Positions 1-8,398 are shown, counted from the first letter of the stretch. The stretch: 16,022 nucleotides of DNA from an uncultured Ruminococcus sp. (GCA_900553885.1 USFD01000072.1:1-16022); one strand, 5' to 3'. Notes: generated by a model not told the origin, from the sequence alone. Numbers and translations: made by a program.

Positions 1-30
1 CTTCTTTGTCTCTTCCGGTTTGTGTCTGCT

Positions 31-60
31 ATCCGGAAAGTCATTTCGGCAAATCCGGAT
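31..60 (-). other. Inverted repeat just after the spoIIQ-like gene
   Basis: ATCCGGA (31-37) and TCCGGAT (54-60) form a 7-bp stem with a 16-nt loop, starting two bases after the stop codon. No T-run follows on the minus strand, so a terminator is not supported; it may be a weak stabilising hairpin or chance. Confidence 0.25.
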
Positions 61-62
61 TC

Positions 63-830
63 TTACTCCATATAGTTCATCGGATCAACGGGCTCTCCGT
101 CTTTGAGCACTTCAAAATACAGGTTCGGCCCTTCCACGCTGTAGTACTTGGTGGGCTCGCTCAGATATCCCACTGTCTCTCCGGTTCCCACATAGTCGCC
201 CACAGATACGGGGACTTCTTTGAGCTGGCCGTACACTGCGCTGTAGCCATTTCCCATGTCCAGAGTTACGGTTGTCCCGGTCTGGGCTGTCTGCTCGATA
301 TTCGTGACAATTCCCGGAGCAGACGCGCCGATGGTTTCCCCGGTTTCACCGCCTACAATCAGCGCGGGATTATATTTGTACTGCTCAAGAGTCTGAAAGA
401 ATACGGTCTGATCCATACTGTATCCCATAATGACCGCACCGCTTGCAGGCCATTCAAGAATACTGTCTTCGCTGAACCATACACCTGATGTATTATCTCC
501 TGAAGCCGCCGACTCTTCTGCAGAAGCTTCATTCTCCTCTGTCTGTGTATCATTTTCCATTGGAAGCTGTTCTTCTGCTGTTTCCGTTTCTGATTCCTGT
601 GTCTCCTCTTCTGCCTCCGGCAGTACAATATCATCTGTGGTAGTTTCTTCTGTTTCTTTTGTAAGCTCCTCTGCCTGTTGTTCGGCTTTTGCCACCTGCT
701 CGTCAATCTGCTTCTGATAGTTATTGAATGTATATGCCCCAACCATAGCAATGACTGCGACAAAGCAGATCACGATTCCAACCGCAGCGCCTTTTCCTCT
801 CCATAAGGACGGCTTTTCATTCTTATTCAT
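63..830 (-). CDS. spoIIQ: SpoIIQ-like forespore membrane protein with degenerate LytM (M23) domain
   Basis: The 255-residue protein has a short basic N-terminus, one membrane segment (about residues 17-33), a very acidic Glu/Thr-rich linker (about 55-108) and a C-terminal LytM/M23 fold (about 122-255). In sporulating Bacillota, SpoIIQ sits in the forespore membrane and binds mother-cell SpoIIIAH across the intermembrane space, supporting engulfment and the feeding channel. M23 enzymes bind zinc through an HxxxD motif and an HxH motif. Here the matching places read YNPALIVGG (near 153-161) and NLYFE (236-240), so the expected histidines are absent and the protein is probably a scaffold rather than a peptidase. 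The gene lies 60 nt downstream of spoIID, which supports the call. A GTG at 839 opens the frame, but AGAGG with 8-nt spacing points to the ATG at 830. Assignment as SpoIIQ rather than another M23-like protein is inferred from size, architecture and neighbour. Confidence 0.8.
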   Translation of the reverse strand: MNKNEKPSLWRGKGAAVGIVICFVAVIAMVGAYTFNNYQKQIDEQVAKAEQQAEELTKETEETTTDDIVLPEAEEETQESETETAEEQLPMENDTQTEENEASAEESAASGDNTSGVWFSEDSILEWPASGAVIMGYSMDQTVFFQTLEQYKYNPALIVGGETGETIGASAPGIVTNIEQTAQTGTTVTLDMGNGYSAVYGQLKEVPVSVGDYVGTGETVGYLSEPTKYYSVEGPNLYFEVLKDGEPVDPMNYME

Positions 831-849
831 AATCATCACCTCTGACTAT

Positions 850-878
850 ATCTTTGCCAGAAAAATGATGTCTTATTC
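850..878 (-). promoter_or_regulatory. Candidate SigF/SigG-type promoter for the spoIIQ-like gene
   Basis: On the minus strand, GAATA (878-874), a 15-nt spacer and GGCAAAGAT (858-850) resemble the forespore consensus GYATA-N15/16-GGnnAnAnT. One position differs in each box. Transcription would start near 843, just before the AGAGG ribosome binding site. Established knowledge: spoIIQ is a SigF gene in Bacillus subtilis. The match here is by eye only. Confidence 0.4.
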
Positions 879-890
879 TGCCAGACAAAA

Positions 891-1877
891 TTAAATCAAA
901 TCCGATTCCTGCACGTCATTTTTCAGAGAGGTTCCCTCAAAAAAGAAGTTTAAAATCTCTTCGTAGGTTTTGCCTTCTTTCGCCATTTCATTGGCGGTCC
1001 ACAGGCTCATTCCCAGTCCATGTCCTTTGCCTGTGGTCGTTATTTTTATTTTTTCTCCATCCTCGCTGAAGGAAAAATCACTGGACGGAAGAGACAGTGC
1101 ATCCCGGAACTGATCCCCTGTGCACACAGTTTTTCCGATTCTGAGTTTCTGTACATACCCGGCTGAATCCCTGGACTGAATTTCGAAGTCTCCAAAGGAG
1201 TATCCCTGCTGCGCCTCTGCTTCCCCCTCCGCTGCGACAAGAAAATCCCGGCATTTTTCCTGAATCTCGCTGTAATCAAAAGAAAATACCTGGATTTCAT
1301 CTTCCGCCTCTTTGTCAAGCGGACACTCTCTGGCTGCAATATATGGGTAATCCGGGCTGCCCGTTACCTCTTCCGCGCTTCTGGTCATTCCATTACTGGA
1401 CTGGTGGAAAGGCACCCAGGGATAACCATCCCCGTACCACAGCACGATATTATCCGTTTCTTCCACTGCCTGGCTGTAACTGTCATAAATCTGCTGATAA
1501 TCTGATAGTCCCCACTTTTCCTGCATTTCCTCTCTGGTCAGATAGTCGGCTTCCAGTGTCTTGTCCTCTTTGCTCAGCATCTGGTAAAGACTGGTACGAA
1601 CCAGCACAGCCTGGGCCTTTACCGCCTCATGTTCTGTATTCCGGGGCAGGTCTTCCGCCAGAATGCCCACCAGATATTCCGTCCATCCCAGTTCTTCTGT
1701 CTGTATCTTTCCCCTGGCGTCTTCTGTTTTTACCTGCACATATGTCCCTTCTTCTTTCCGGTCGGCTCTGACACCGGTTCCGCTTACAAATACTGAGACA
1801 ATATAAGGAAACAGAATCAGAATAATAAGAAACGCCGCCGCAGACTTCAGTTTTTGTTCTACATCATACCGTCTCAT
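891..1877 (-). CDS. spoIID: Stage II sporulation protein D (peptidoglycan lytic transglycosylase)
   Basis: The 328-residue protein has one N-terminal membrane anchor (about residues 12-32) and a SpoIID domain. SpoIID is made in the mother cell and cuts septal peptidoglycan glycan strands; it acts with SpoIIM and SpoIIP in the machinery that thins the septum and drives engulfment. Visible signatures are YLVGILAEDLP (69-78) followed by HEAVKAQAVLVRT (83-95), where Glu84 is in the position of the family's catalytic glutamate; FHQSSNGMTRSAEEV (157-171); and the closing GKGHGLGMSLWTANEMA (283-299), with W where a Y is more usual. Length agrees with the B. subtilis protein (about 340). An upstream in-frame ATG at 1904 has no ribosome binding site, whereas GGAGG at 1892-1888 serves the ATG at 1877, so the shorter start is chosen. 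That ribosome binding site lies inside a terminator hairpin (see separate entries). Confidence 0.93.
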   Translation of the reverse strand: MRRYDVEQKLKSAAAFLIILILFPYIVSVFVSGTGVRADRKEEGTYVQVKTEDARGKIQTEELGWTEYLVGILAEDLPRNTEHEAVKAQAVLVRTSLYQMLSKEDKTLEADYLTREEMQEKWGLSDYQQIYDSYSQAVEETDNIVLWYGDGYPWVPFHQSSNGMTRSAEEVTGSPDYPYIAARECPLDKEAEDEIQVFSFDYSEIQEKCRDFLVAAEGEAEAQQGYSFGDFEIQSRDSAGYVQKLRIGKTVCTGDQFRDALSLPSSDFSFSEDGEKIKITTTGKGHGLGMSLWTANEMAKEGKTYEEILNFFFEGTSLKNDVQESDLI

Positions 1878-1916
1878 AAAAAACAGTCCTCCATATTCTA
1901 TCATATGAAGGACTGT
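1878..1916 (-). terminator. Rho-independent terminator of the ileS-glgP-membrane protein operon
   Basis: On the minus strand a 14-bp stem (1916-1903 with 1896-1883, one G-U pair) closes a 6-nt loop GATAGA and runs straight into a run of six T (1883-1878). It begins 16 nt after the stop codon of the upstream membrane protein gene. The 3' arm contains GGAGG, the ribosome binding site of spoIID. Confidence 0.85.
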
Positions 1917-1929
1917 CTGTTATCAGAAC
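1900..1929 (-). promoter_or_regulatory. Candidate SigE-type promoter for spoIID
   Basis: On the minus strand, CATATGAT (1907-1900) resembles the SigE -10 box (CATAcAaT), with GTTCTGAT (1929-1922) 14 nt upstream as a weak -35. Transcription would start near 1893, within the terminator hairpin and just before the GGAGG. spoIID is a SigE gene in B. subtilis. The -10 also fits the SigK pattern CATAnnnTA. The weak -35 keeps confidence low. Confidence 0.35.
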
Positions 1930-1932
1930 TTA

Positions 1933-2751
1933 TTATACCGGATGATTCTGCTCCGGCTCTCCGGATGCCCCCTGAAACGGACGTTCTTCCGCTTCCCGGG
2001 GACCGCTTCCTGCCGGTCCCGGTCCGAAATTCTGCGGAGAGATTCCCTGCCCTGCCGGCGGCGGAGTCATACCAGGATGGGGCATCCCGTACGGCTGCCG
2101 GGGAATATGAGGTCCCATTCCGGGATTAAAACTCTTATTACGGATTACAAAAGTACAGATTGATTCATAAAGGGGAATCAGAGCGGAAAGTACAGCATGA
2201 ACAACCGCCATATTCCTTGAAGTGAATCTTCCGTAAATCTGTATATTAATTAACACACATAACACCTGATAAGCTGCACTGTATAATACTGCAATAAGAA
2301 TCCATATGATAAGAAAGAACAGGATTCCCATTATTGTTCCCACGCTCAGACCGTCATTTCTTCCGGACGAGCTGAGATTCAGAAATATACCCACACCGCT
2401 GATCAGAAGAAACAAAATATAGAAGACAAAGAATATTCCGCCTGATATAATCGGCATAACCAGTTTCCATACTCCCGGATTCCTGATTTTCTTTGTTTTC
2501 AGCGAAATTTCTCCTGCCAGCTCACCGTGCAGCCAGGTTCTCGCAAACGGGATAAAGGCAAGCCACGCATTGCTCATTCCCAGACGGCCCGCAATTGTAT
2601 AAAGCCCTATGGAATGAAGAATATAACTGACCAGGCTGAAAATAAGAACCAGTGCCAGAATGATCAGATAAATGGATAAAACGGCCATTCCCACTGTATC
2701 CTGTGAGCTGTTCGCCTGATAATAGGAACTTTCATAATATGCGTGATCCAT
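1933..2751 (-). CDS. Multi-spanning membrane protein with Pro/Gly-rich C-terminal tail, function unknown
   Basis: The 272-residue protein has about five to six hydrophobic segments: residues 21-45, a shorter one near 62-72, 97-127, 138-172 and 182-203. A disordered Pro/Gly/Met-rich tail (about 208-272) contains motifs such as GMPHPGMTPPP. The segment IGLYTIAGRLGMSNAWLAFI (48-67) has the flavour of a membrane-protein family I have seen in Lachnospiraceae, but I do not know a function. The start has AGGAGG 5 nt before the ATG. The gene begins only 12 nt after the glgP stop and ends before a strong terminator, so it is probably the last gene of the ileS-glgP transcript. The N-terminal Tyr-rich stretch (about 5-11) and the low-complexity tail suggest it may present flexible ends to partners; this is inference. 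Confidence 0.75.
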   Translation of the reverse strand: MDHAYYESSYYQANSSQDTVGMAVLSIYLIILALVLIFSLVSYILHSIGLYTIAGRLGMSNAWLAFIPFARTWLHGELAGEISLKTKKIRNPGVWKLVMPIISGGIFFVFYILFLLISGVGIFLNLSSSGRNDGLSVGTIMGILFFLIIWILIAVLYSAAYQVLCVLINIQIYGRFTSRNMAVVHAVLSALIPLYESICTFVIRNKSFNPGMGPHIPRQPYGMPHPGMTPPPAGQGISPQNFGPGPAGSGPREAEERPFQGASGEPEQNHPV

Positions 2752-2763
2752 ATATGCCTCCTT

Positions 2764-5238
2764 TTATGCTTCCTGGCCTGACGGAACCTCTACCTTATCC
2801 AGTTTCCAGATATCTCTTACATACTCCTCGATGGTTCTGTCTGAGGAGAATTTTCCGCTGCACGCGGTCTGCAGCATAGCCATTCTGGACCATCTCTGCT
2901 GGTCTCTGTAAGCCTCTTCCACTCTCTTCTGCGCATCTGCGTAAGAACGGAAGTCTTTCAGAATGAAGTACATATCCGGCTTATCTGTACTCTGCGTATT
3001 CAGCAGTGAGTTGTACAGATTCTTATACATATTGTGATCGCCATGGGAATAAGTGCCGTCCATAAGCTGGTCTACGACACGTTTCAGTTCCCAGTCGTTG
3101 AAGTAGATTTCCTGCGGATTATAGCCGCCATTATTCTCATAATTGATAACTTCCTGTGAGCTCAGACCGAAGATAAATGCGTTCTCTTCTCCGACTTCCT
3201 GAACGATCTCCACGTTGGCTCCGTCCATTGTTCCCAGCGTAGGCGCGCCGTTAAGCATAAACTTCATGTTTCCTGTACCGGAAGCCTCTTTGGATGCTGT
3301 GGAAATCTGCTCGCTGACATCCGCCGCGGCAAAAATAATTTCTGCATTGGATACCCGGTAGTCCTCAATGAAGACAACTTTCAGCTTGCCGTTGATGCTT
3401 CTGTCATTGTTGACAACATCTGCCACAGAGTTGATCAGCTTGATTGTCTCTTTCGCGCGGAGGTAGCCTGCCGCCGCCTTCGCGCCGAAGATAAATGTTC
3501 TCGGATAGAAGGACATTTCCGGATGTTCCTTGATCTTATTGTACAGGTACATAATATGCAGTATATTCAGGAACTGGCGCTTATATTCGTGGAGACGTTT
3601 TACCTGCACGTCAAAAATGGAGCGCGGATCCACGTCAATGCCATTGTGTTCTTTGATGTATTTTGCAAGGCGTACTTTGTTCTGGTATTTGATCTGCATG
3701 AATTCACGTCTTGCGTCCTCATCTTCCACATAGGGTTTCAGCTTTGCGATCTGGGACAGGTCTGTAATCCAGCCGTCGCCGATCTTATCTGTAATCCAGT
3801 CCGACAGCAGCGGATTGCCGTGAGCCAGAAATCTTCTCTGGGTAATACCGTTTGTCTTGTTGTTGAATTTCTCCGGCATCATTTCATAAAAGTCCTTCAG
3901 CTCCTGGTGCTCCAGGATCTCTGTGTGGAGCTTTGCAACACCGTTTACAGAAAATCCTGCGATAATAGCCATATTCGCCATGCGGACCTGGCCGTCCATA
4001 AGGATCGCCATCTTCTTTACTTTCTGCTCATTGCCCGGATACATTTCACGGACTCTGATCAGGAAGCGGCGGTCGATCTCCTGTACGATCTGGTAAATAC
4101 GCGGGAGAAGTCTGGAGAACAGGTCGATGGGCCATTTCTCAAGAGCCTCAGCCATAATTGTATGGTTTGTATATGCACAGGTCTTTGTTGTAACATCCCA
4201 TGCCTCTTCCCAGCTTAAGCCTTCTTCGTCGATGAGAAGTCTCATCAGCTCCGGCACAGCAACTGTCGGATGGGTATCGTTCATCTGAATCACTACTTTT
4301 TCATAGAGCTTACGCACATCGCTGTGTTTCTTTTTGTACTTTGCAATCAGCGCCTGAAGGCTTGCTGAAATAAAGAAATACTGCTGTTTCAGACGAAGTT
4401 CTTTTCCGGAATAGTGATTGTCATTCGGATAGAGAACATCAACGATCAGTTTTGCCAGATTTTCCTGTTCAACCGCTTTATGATAATTTCCTCTGTCAAA
4501 CTCATCCAGCTTGAAGTCTGTAATGGCCTTCGCGTCCCACACACGCAGGGTATTTACCACATGGTTGCCATATCCTACGATAGGCATATCGTAGGGAATA
4601 GCCAGAACGGATTCATAGTTCTCCTGAATGAATTTGTCCTTTCCTGTTACCGGATCCTTTTCAAAACGGATATTTCCGCCGAAGCGGACTTCCTTCGCAT
4701 ACTCTTCTCTGCAGAGCTCAAAGGGGTTGCCCTCTTTGAGCCAGTTGTCCGGAACCTCAACCTGGTAGCCGTCCCGGATCTCCTGTTTGAACATCCCGTA
4801 GCGGTAGCGGATGCCGCAGCCGTACGCCGGATAATTCAGGGTAGCCAGGGAATCAAGGAAACATGCCGCAAGTCTTCCCAGACCTCCGTTTCCAAGAGCC
4901 GCGTCCGGCTCCTGATCTTCTACGACATTCAGGTCAATTCCCATCTCATCCAGGGCTTCCTTCACATCTTTATATACTGTCATGTTAATCAGGTTATTTC
5001 CCAGAGCACGGCCCATAAGGAATTCCATTGACATATAGTAGACTGTCTTCGCGTCCGCTTTGTCATATGCTTTCTGTGTAGCAAACCAGTCGTCAAAGAT
5101 GACATCCTTTACTGCGTAGGACACAGCCTGAAATACCTGCTGCGGGTTTGCTTCCTCAATCGTTTTTCTGTATAAAGTCCTGATATTGTCCTTTACCGTC
5201 TGCTTAAATGTTTCTTTTTCAAATCTTTTGCTGAACAT
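2764..5238 (-). CDS. glgP: Glycogen/starch/maltodextrin phosphorylase
   Basis: The 824-residue enzyme belongs to glycosyltransferase family 35, which uses phosphate and pyridoxal phosphate to release glucose-1-phosphate from alpha-1,4-glucans in the cytoplasm. The family signature EASGTGNMKFMLNGAPT (651-667) places the PLP-binding lysine at residue 659. Other recognisable blocks are LGNGGLGRLAACFLDSLAT (115-133), NDTHPTVAVPELMRLL (320-335) and VQVKRLHEYKRQFLN (544-558). The length is normal for the family. The frame stays open upstream to an ATG at 5283, but that start lies inside the ileS gene; GGAAGG/GGAAAG just before the ATG at 5238 and the family N-terminus support 5238. The gene starts 4 nt after the ileS stop, so the ribosome binding site lies in the last ileS codons and the two are likely translationally coupled. 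Coupling of glucan breakdown with a tRNA synthetase has no obvious metabolic logic. Confidence 0.95.
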   Translation of the reverse strand: MFSKRFEKETFKQTVKDNIRTLYRKTIEEANPQQVFQAVSYAVKDVIFDDWFATQKAYDKADAKTVYYMSMEFLMGRALGNNLINMTVYKDVKEALDEMGIDLNVVEDQEPDAALGNGGLGRLAACFLDSLATLNYPAYGCGIRYRYGMFKQEIRDGYQVEVPDNWLKEGNPFELCREEYAKEVRFGGNIRFEKDPVTGKDKFIQENYESVLAIPYDMPIVGYGNHVVNTLRVWDAKAITDFKLDEFDRGNYHKAVEQENLAKLIVDVLYPNDNHYSGKELRLKQQYFFISASLQALIAKYKKKHSDVRKLYEKVVIQMNDTHPTVAVPELMRLLIDEEGLSWEEAWDVTTKTCAYTNHTIMAEALEKWPIDLFSRLLPRIYQIVQEIDRRFLIRVREMYPGNEQKVKKMAILMDGQVRMANMAIIAGFSVNGVAKLHTEILEHQELKDFYEMMPEKFNNKTNGITQRRFLAHGNPLLSDWITDKIGDGWITDLSQIAKLKPYVEDEDARREFMQIKYQNKVRLAKYIKEHNGIDVDPRSIFDVQVKRLHEYKRQFLNILHIMYLYNKIKEHPEMSFYPRTFIFGAKAAAGYLRAKETIKLINSVADVVNNDRSINGKLKVVFIEDYRVSNAEIIFAAADVSEQISTASKEASGTGNMKFMLNGAPTLGTMDGANVEIVQEVGEENAFIFGLSSQEVINYENNGGYNPQEIYFNDWELKRVVDQLMDGTYSHGDHNMYKNLYNSLLNTQSTDKPDMYFILKDFRSYADAQKRVEEAYRDQQRWSRMAMLQTACSGKFSSDRTIEEYVRDIWKLDKVEVPSGQEA

Positions 5239-5242
5239 TGTA

Positions 5243-8200
5243 TTACTTTCCTTCCTTTTCAACACCCATTGTAACCGCTTCACCGTTGATCTTCCACTCC
5301 TTCACATAGCCTGCAGGCTGCGCTTTTACAACCTCGTCGGCCAGAACTTCGCCGGCGATTTCCGTGCTGTTCTTTTCAAAAACGGCTTCTGCCTTTTCAC
5401 TTCCATCATAAGTTACGCGGATTCTGTCCATAACTTCAAAGTCTGCTTCTTTTCTCATGGTCTGGATCTTGCTGATGATCTCACGGACAAAGCCTTCCTC
5501 CAGAAGTTCCGGTGTCAGATTAGTGTCGAGAACTACCGTAATTCCGTTGTCATTCTCAGACACATAGCCTTCTACCTGGGCCGTGTCAATCAGAAGGTCT
5601 TCTTTGAAAAGCGTCACTTCCTGTCCGTTTACATCCAGCTTCAGAGCGCCGGACGCATTGATCTCATCCATCGCGGCGTTGCCGTCCAAGCTGTCAAGAG
5701 CAGCTTTTATGCCACCTAACAGTTTACCATATTTCGGGCCTACAGTCTTTAACTGGGGTTTAAAACTGTATGAAGTAAATTCTCTTACATCTTCCGTAAA
5801 TTTAACATTCTTCACATTCAGTTCATCTGCTACGATTTCCTGATAGAATTCCGGAAGCTCAAATCCGGCTTTTACAAACATCTGACCGATAGGCTGGCGG
5901 TTCTTTATGTTGGACGCGTTTCTGCAGGCACGTCCCATAACAACCAGCTTGAGCACGTTATCCATATTCTGCTCCAGCTCCGGATCGATCTGCTCCTCTT
6001 TTACTTCAGGGAAGAGGCACAGATGGATGCTTTCCGGCGCGTCTTTGTCAATGCTGCAGACAAGATTCTGATAGATCTCCTCTGTCATAAACGGAATCAT
6101 GGGCGCTGCCGCCTTGGAAACAGTAACCAGTGCGGTGTACAGAGTCATGTATGCATTGATCTTATCCTGCTCCATTCCCTTTGCCCAGAAACGTTCGCGG
6201 CTGCGTCTTACATACCAGTTGCTCATGTCATCTACGAACTCCTGGAGAGCACGTGCTGCTTCAGGAATACGGTAATTTTCAAGATGATTGTCCACTGCTT
6301 TTACCATGGTGTTCATTTTAGACAGCAGCCATTTATCCATAACGGAAAGTTTGTCATATTCCAGTGTATATTTTGTAGCGTCAAAGTTGTCAATATTCGC
6401 GTACAGAACAAAAAATGCATATGTGTTCCACAGCGTTCCCATGAACTTTCTCTGACCTTCGGTTACAGCTTTGCCATGGAAACGGTTGGGCAGCCAGGGC
6501 GCGCTGTTGATATAGAAGTACCAGCGGATTGCGTCTGCGCCGTATTTCTCCAGCGCATCAAAAGGATCCACTGCATTTCCTTTGGACTTACTCATCTTCT
6601 GGCCGTTTTCATCCTGAACATGGCCCAGAACAATAACATTTTTATAAGGCGCCTTGTTGAAAATCAGTGTGGAGATCGCCAGCAGGGAGTAGAACCAGCC
6701 TCTTGTCTGGTCTACCGCCTCGGAAATAAAGTCCGCCGGGAACTGTTCTTTAAATAATTCCTGATTTTCAAAAGGATAATGATGCTGCGCAAAGGGCATG
6801 GAACCGCTGTCGAACCAGCAGTCGATTACTTCCGGCACACGGTGCATCTCTTTGCCGCACTTCGGACACCTGATGGTCACCGCGTCAATATACGGACGGT
6901 GCAGCTCGATATCATCCGGGCAGTTATCGGACATTTCTTTCAGCTCTGCGATGCTGCCGATGGAATGCATGTGTCCGCACTCGCACTCCCAGATATTCAG
7001 CGGAGTTCCCCAGTAACGGTTCCGGCTGATGCCCCAGTCCTGTACATTCTCGATCCAGTCGCCGAAGCGGCCTTTTCCGATACTCTCCGGGATCCAGTTA
7101 ATTGTATTATTATTTGCGATCAGATCATCACGCACTGCCGTCATCTTGATAAACCAGGATTCCCTTGCATAGTAGATCAGCGGCGTGTCACATCTCCAGC
7201 AGTGCGGGTAGCTGTGCTCAAATTTCGGCGCGTCAAAGAGCAGTCCTCTTGCGTCCAGATCCTTTAATACTTCCGGATCCGCTTTCTTTACAAACAGTCC
7301 GGCAAAGGGCGTAGATTCCGCCATGTTTCCTTTCTCGTCCACAAGCTGTACAAAGGGAAGGTCATATTTTCTTCCTACATTTGCGTCGTCCTCACCGAAC
7401 GCCGGCGCGATGTGAACAACACCGGTACCGTCTGTCAGTGTAACATATGTGTCACAGGTCACATAAAATGCTTTCTTATTCTGCTTTGCAGCCGCATCCG
7501 CCGCGCACTGGTAAAGGGGCTCATATTCCTTGCCCTCAAGCTCCGTCCCCTTGTATGTCTCAAGGATCTCGTATGCCGGTTTGCCTTCTTCTCCCAGTTT
7601 TCCAAGCACAGTGTCAAGAAGCGCGCATGCCATATAGTAGGTATATCCGTCTGCTGCCTTTACCTTTGCATAATCCTCATCCGGATTTACACAGAGCGCC
7701 AGGTTGGACGGCAGAGTCCATGGTGTGGTGGTCCATGCCAGGATATAGGCATCTTCGTCTTTTACCTTAAATCTTACAACCGCGGAGCGCTCTTTTACAT
7801 CCTTATAGCCCTGAGCCACTTCCTGAGCGGACAGAGGCGTACCGCAGCGGGGACAGTAGGGAACAATCTTAAAGCCTTTATAGAGCAGGCCCTTATCCCA
7901 GATCTGCTTTAACGCCCACCACTCGGATTCAATAAATGTGTTGTGGTAAGTTACATAAGGATGCTCCATGTCAGCCCAGAAGCCGACTGTAGATGAGAAA
8001 TCCTCCCACATTCCTTTGTACTTCCATACACTCTCTTTACATTTTTTGATAAACGGCTCCAGACCGTATTCCTCGATCTGATCCTTTCCGTCCAGGCCGA
8101 GAGACTTCTCCACTTCCAGCTCTACCGGAAGGCCGTGAGTATCCCATCCTGCTTTTCTGGGAACCATATAGCCTTTCATTGTGCGGTATCTGGGGATCAT

Positions 8201-8398
8201 ATCCTTGATAACACGGGTCAGGACATGACCGATGTGAGGTTTTCCGTTTGCAGTCGGAGGTCCGTCGTAGAAAATATATTCCGGACATCCCTCACGCTCT
8301 TCGATACTCTTCTCGAAGATGTGGTTCTCCTCCCAGAACTTCTCCACTTCCTTTTCCCTGCCGACAAAATTCATATCTGTTGGGACTTTCTTATACAT
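5243..8398 (-). CDS. ileS: Isoleucyl-tRNA synthetase, long (type 2-like) form
   Basis: The 1051-residue class I synthetase charges tRNA-Ile with isoleucine. The HIGH motif is PHIGH (54-58) and the KMSKS loop is KMSKS (601-605). The CP1 editing domain carries TTTPWTLPSN (223-232) and GTGVVHIAPAFGEDD (324-338), which remove mischarged valine. Cys pairs at 182/185 (CPRC), 400/403 (CWRC), 472/474 and 511/514 (CPKC) could bind zinc. Length above 1000 residues and the blocks GWDTHGLPVELEVEKSLG (84-101) and a C-terminal ELNVKNV...KTVGPKYGKLLG region fit the eukaryote-like type 2 IleRS, known for lower mupirocin sensitivity, rather than the roughly 930-residue type 1. The frame stays open to 8509, but AAAGGA spaced 8 nt from the ATG at 8398 marks the start. 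Expression is governed by an upstream Ile T-box. It heads the ileS-glgP-membrane protein operon. Confidence 0.97.
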   Translation of the reverse strand: MYKKVPTDMNFVGREKEVEKFWEENHIFEKSIEEREGCPEYIFYDGPPTANGKPHIGHVLTRVIKDMIPRYRTMKGYMVPRKAGWDTHGLPVELEVEKSLGLDGKDQIEEYGLEPFIKKCKESVWKYKGMWEDFSSTVGFWADMEHPYVTYHNTFIESEWWALKQIWDKGLLYKGFKIVPYCPRCGTPLSAQEVAQGYKDVKERSAVVRFKVKDEDAYILAWTTTPWTLPSNLALCVNPDEDYAKVKAADGYTYYMACALLDTVLGKLGEEGKPAYEILETYKGTELEGKEYEPLYQCAADAAAKQNKKAFYVTCDTYVTLTDGTGVVHIAPAFGEDDANVGRKYDLPFVQLVDEKGNMAESTPFAGLFVKKADPEVLKDLDARGLLFDAPKFEHSYPHCWRCDTPLIYYARESWFIKMTAVRDDLIANNNTINWIPESIGKGRFGDWIENVQDWGISRNRYWGTPLNIWECECGHMHSIGSIAELKEMSDNCPDDIELHRPYIDAVTIRCPKCGKEMHRVPEVIDCWFDSGSMPFAQHHYPFENQELFKEQFPADFISEAVDQTRGWFYSLLAISTLIFNKAPYKNVIVLGHVQDENGQKMSKSKGNAVDPFDALEKYGADAIRWYFYINSAPWLPNRFHGKAVTEGQRKFMGTLWNTYAFFVLYANIDNFDATKYTLEYDKLSVMDKWLLSKMNTMVKAVDNHLENYRIPEAARALQEFVDDMSNWYVRRSRERFWAKGMEQDKINAYMTLYTALVTVSKAAAPMIPFMTEEIYQNLVCSIDKDAPESIHLCLFPEVKEEQIDPELEQNMDNVLKLVVMGRACRNASNIKNRQPIGQMFVKAGFELPEFYQEIVADELNVKNVKFTEDVREFTSYSFKPQLKTVGPKYGKLLGGIKAALDSLDGNAAMDEINASGALKLDVNGQEVTLFKEDLLIDTAQVEGYVSENDNGITVVLDTNLTPELLEEGFVREIISKIQTMRKEADFEVMDRIRVTYDGSEKAEAVFEKNSTEIAGEVLADEVVKAQPAGYVKEWKINGEAVTMGVEKEGK

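Noticed and set aside
6..488. Open frame of 160 codons on the plus strand
   Set aside because: It lies opposite the spoIIQ-like gene, has no ribosome binding site or recognisable domain, and reads as an antisense shadow.
3523..4218. Open frame of 231 codons on the plus strand, opposite glgP
   Set aside because: Rich in Cys, His and Phe in the pattern of antisense translation; glgP is unmistakable on the other strand.
6023..7267. Two long plus-strand frames opposite ileS
   Set aside because: Shadow frames over conserved ileS coding sequence, with no homology seen and no start signals.
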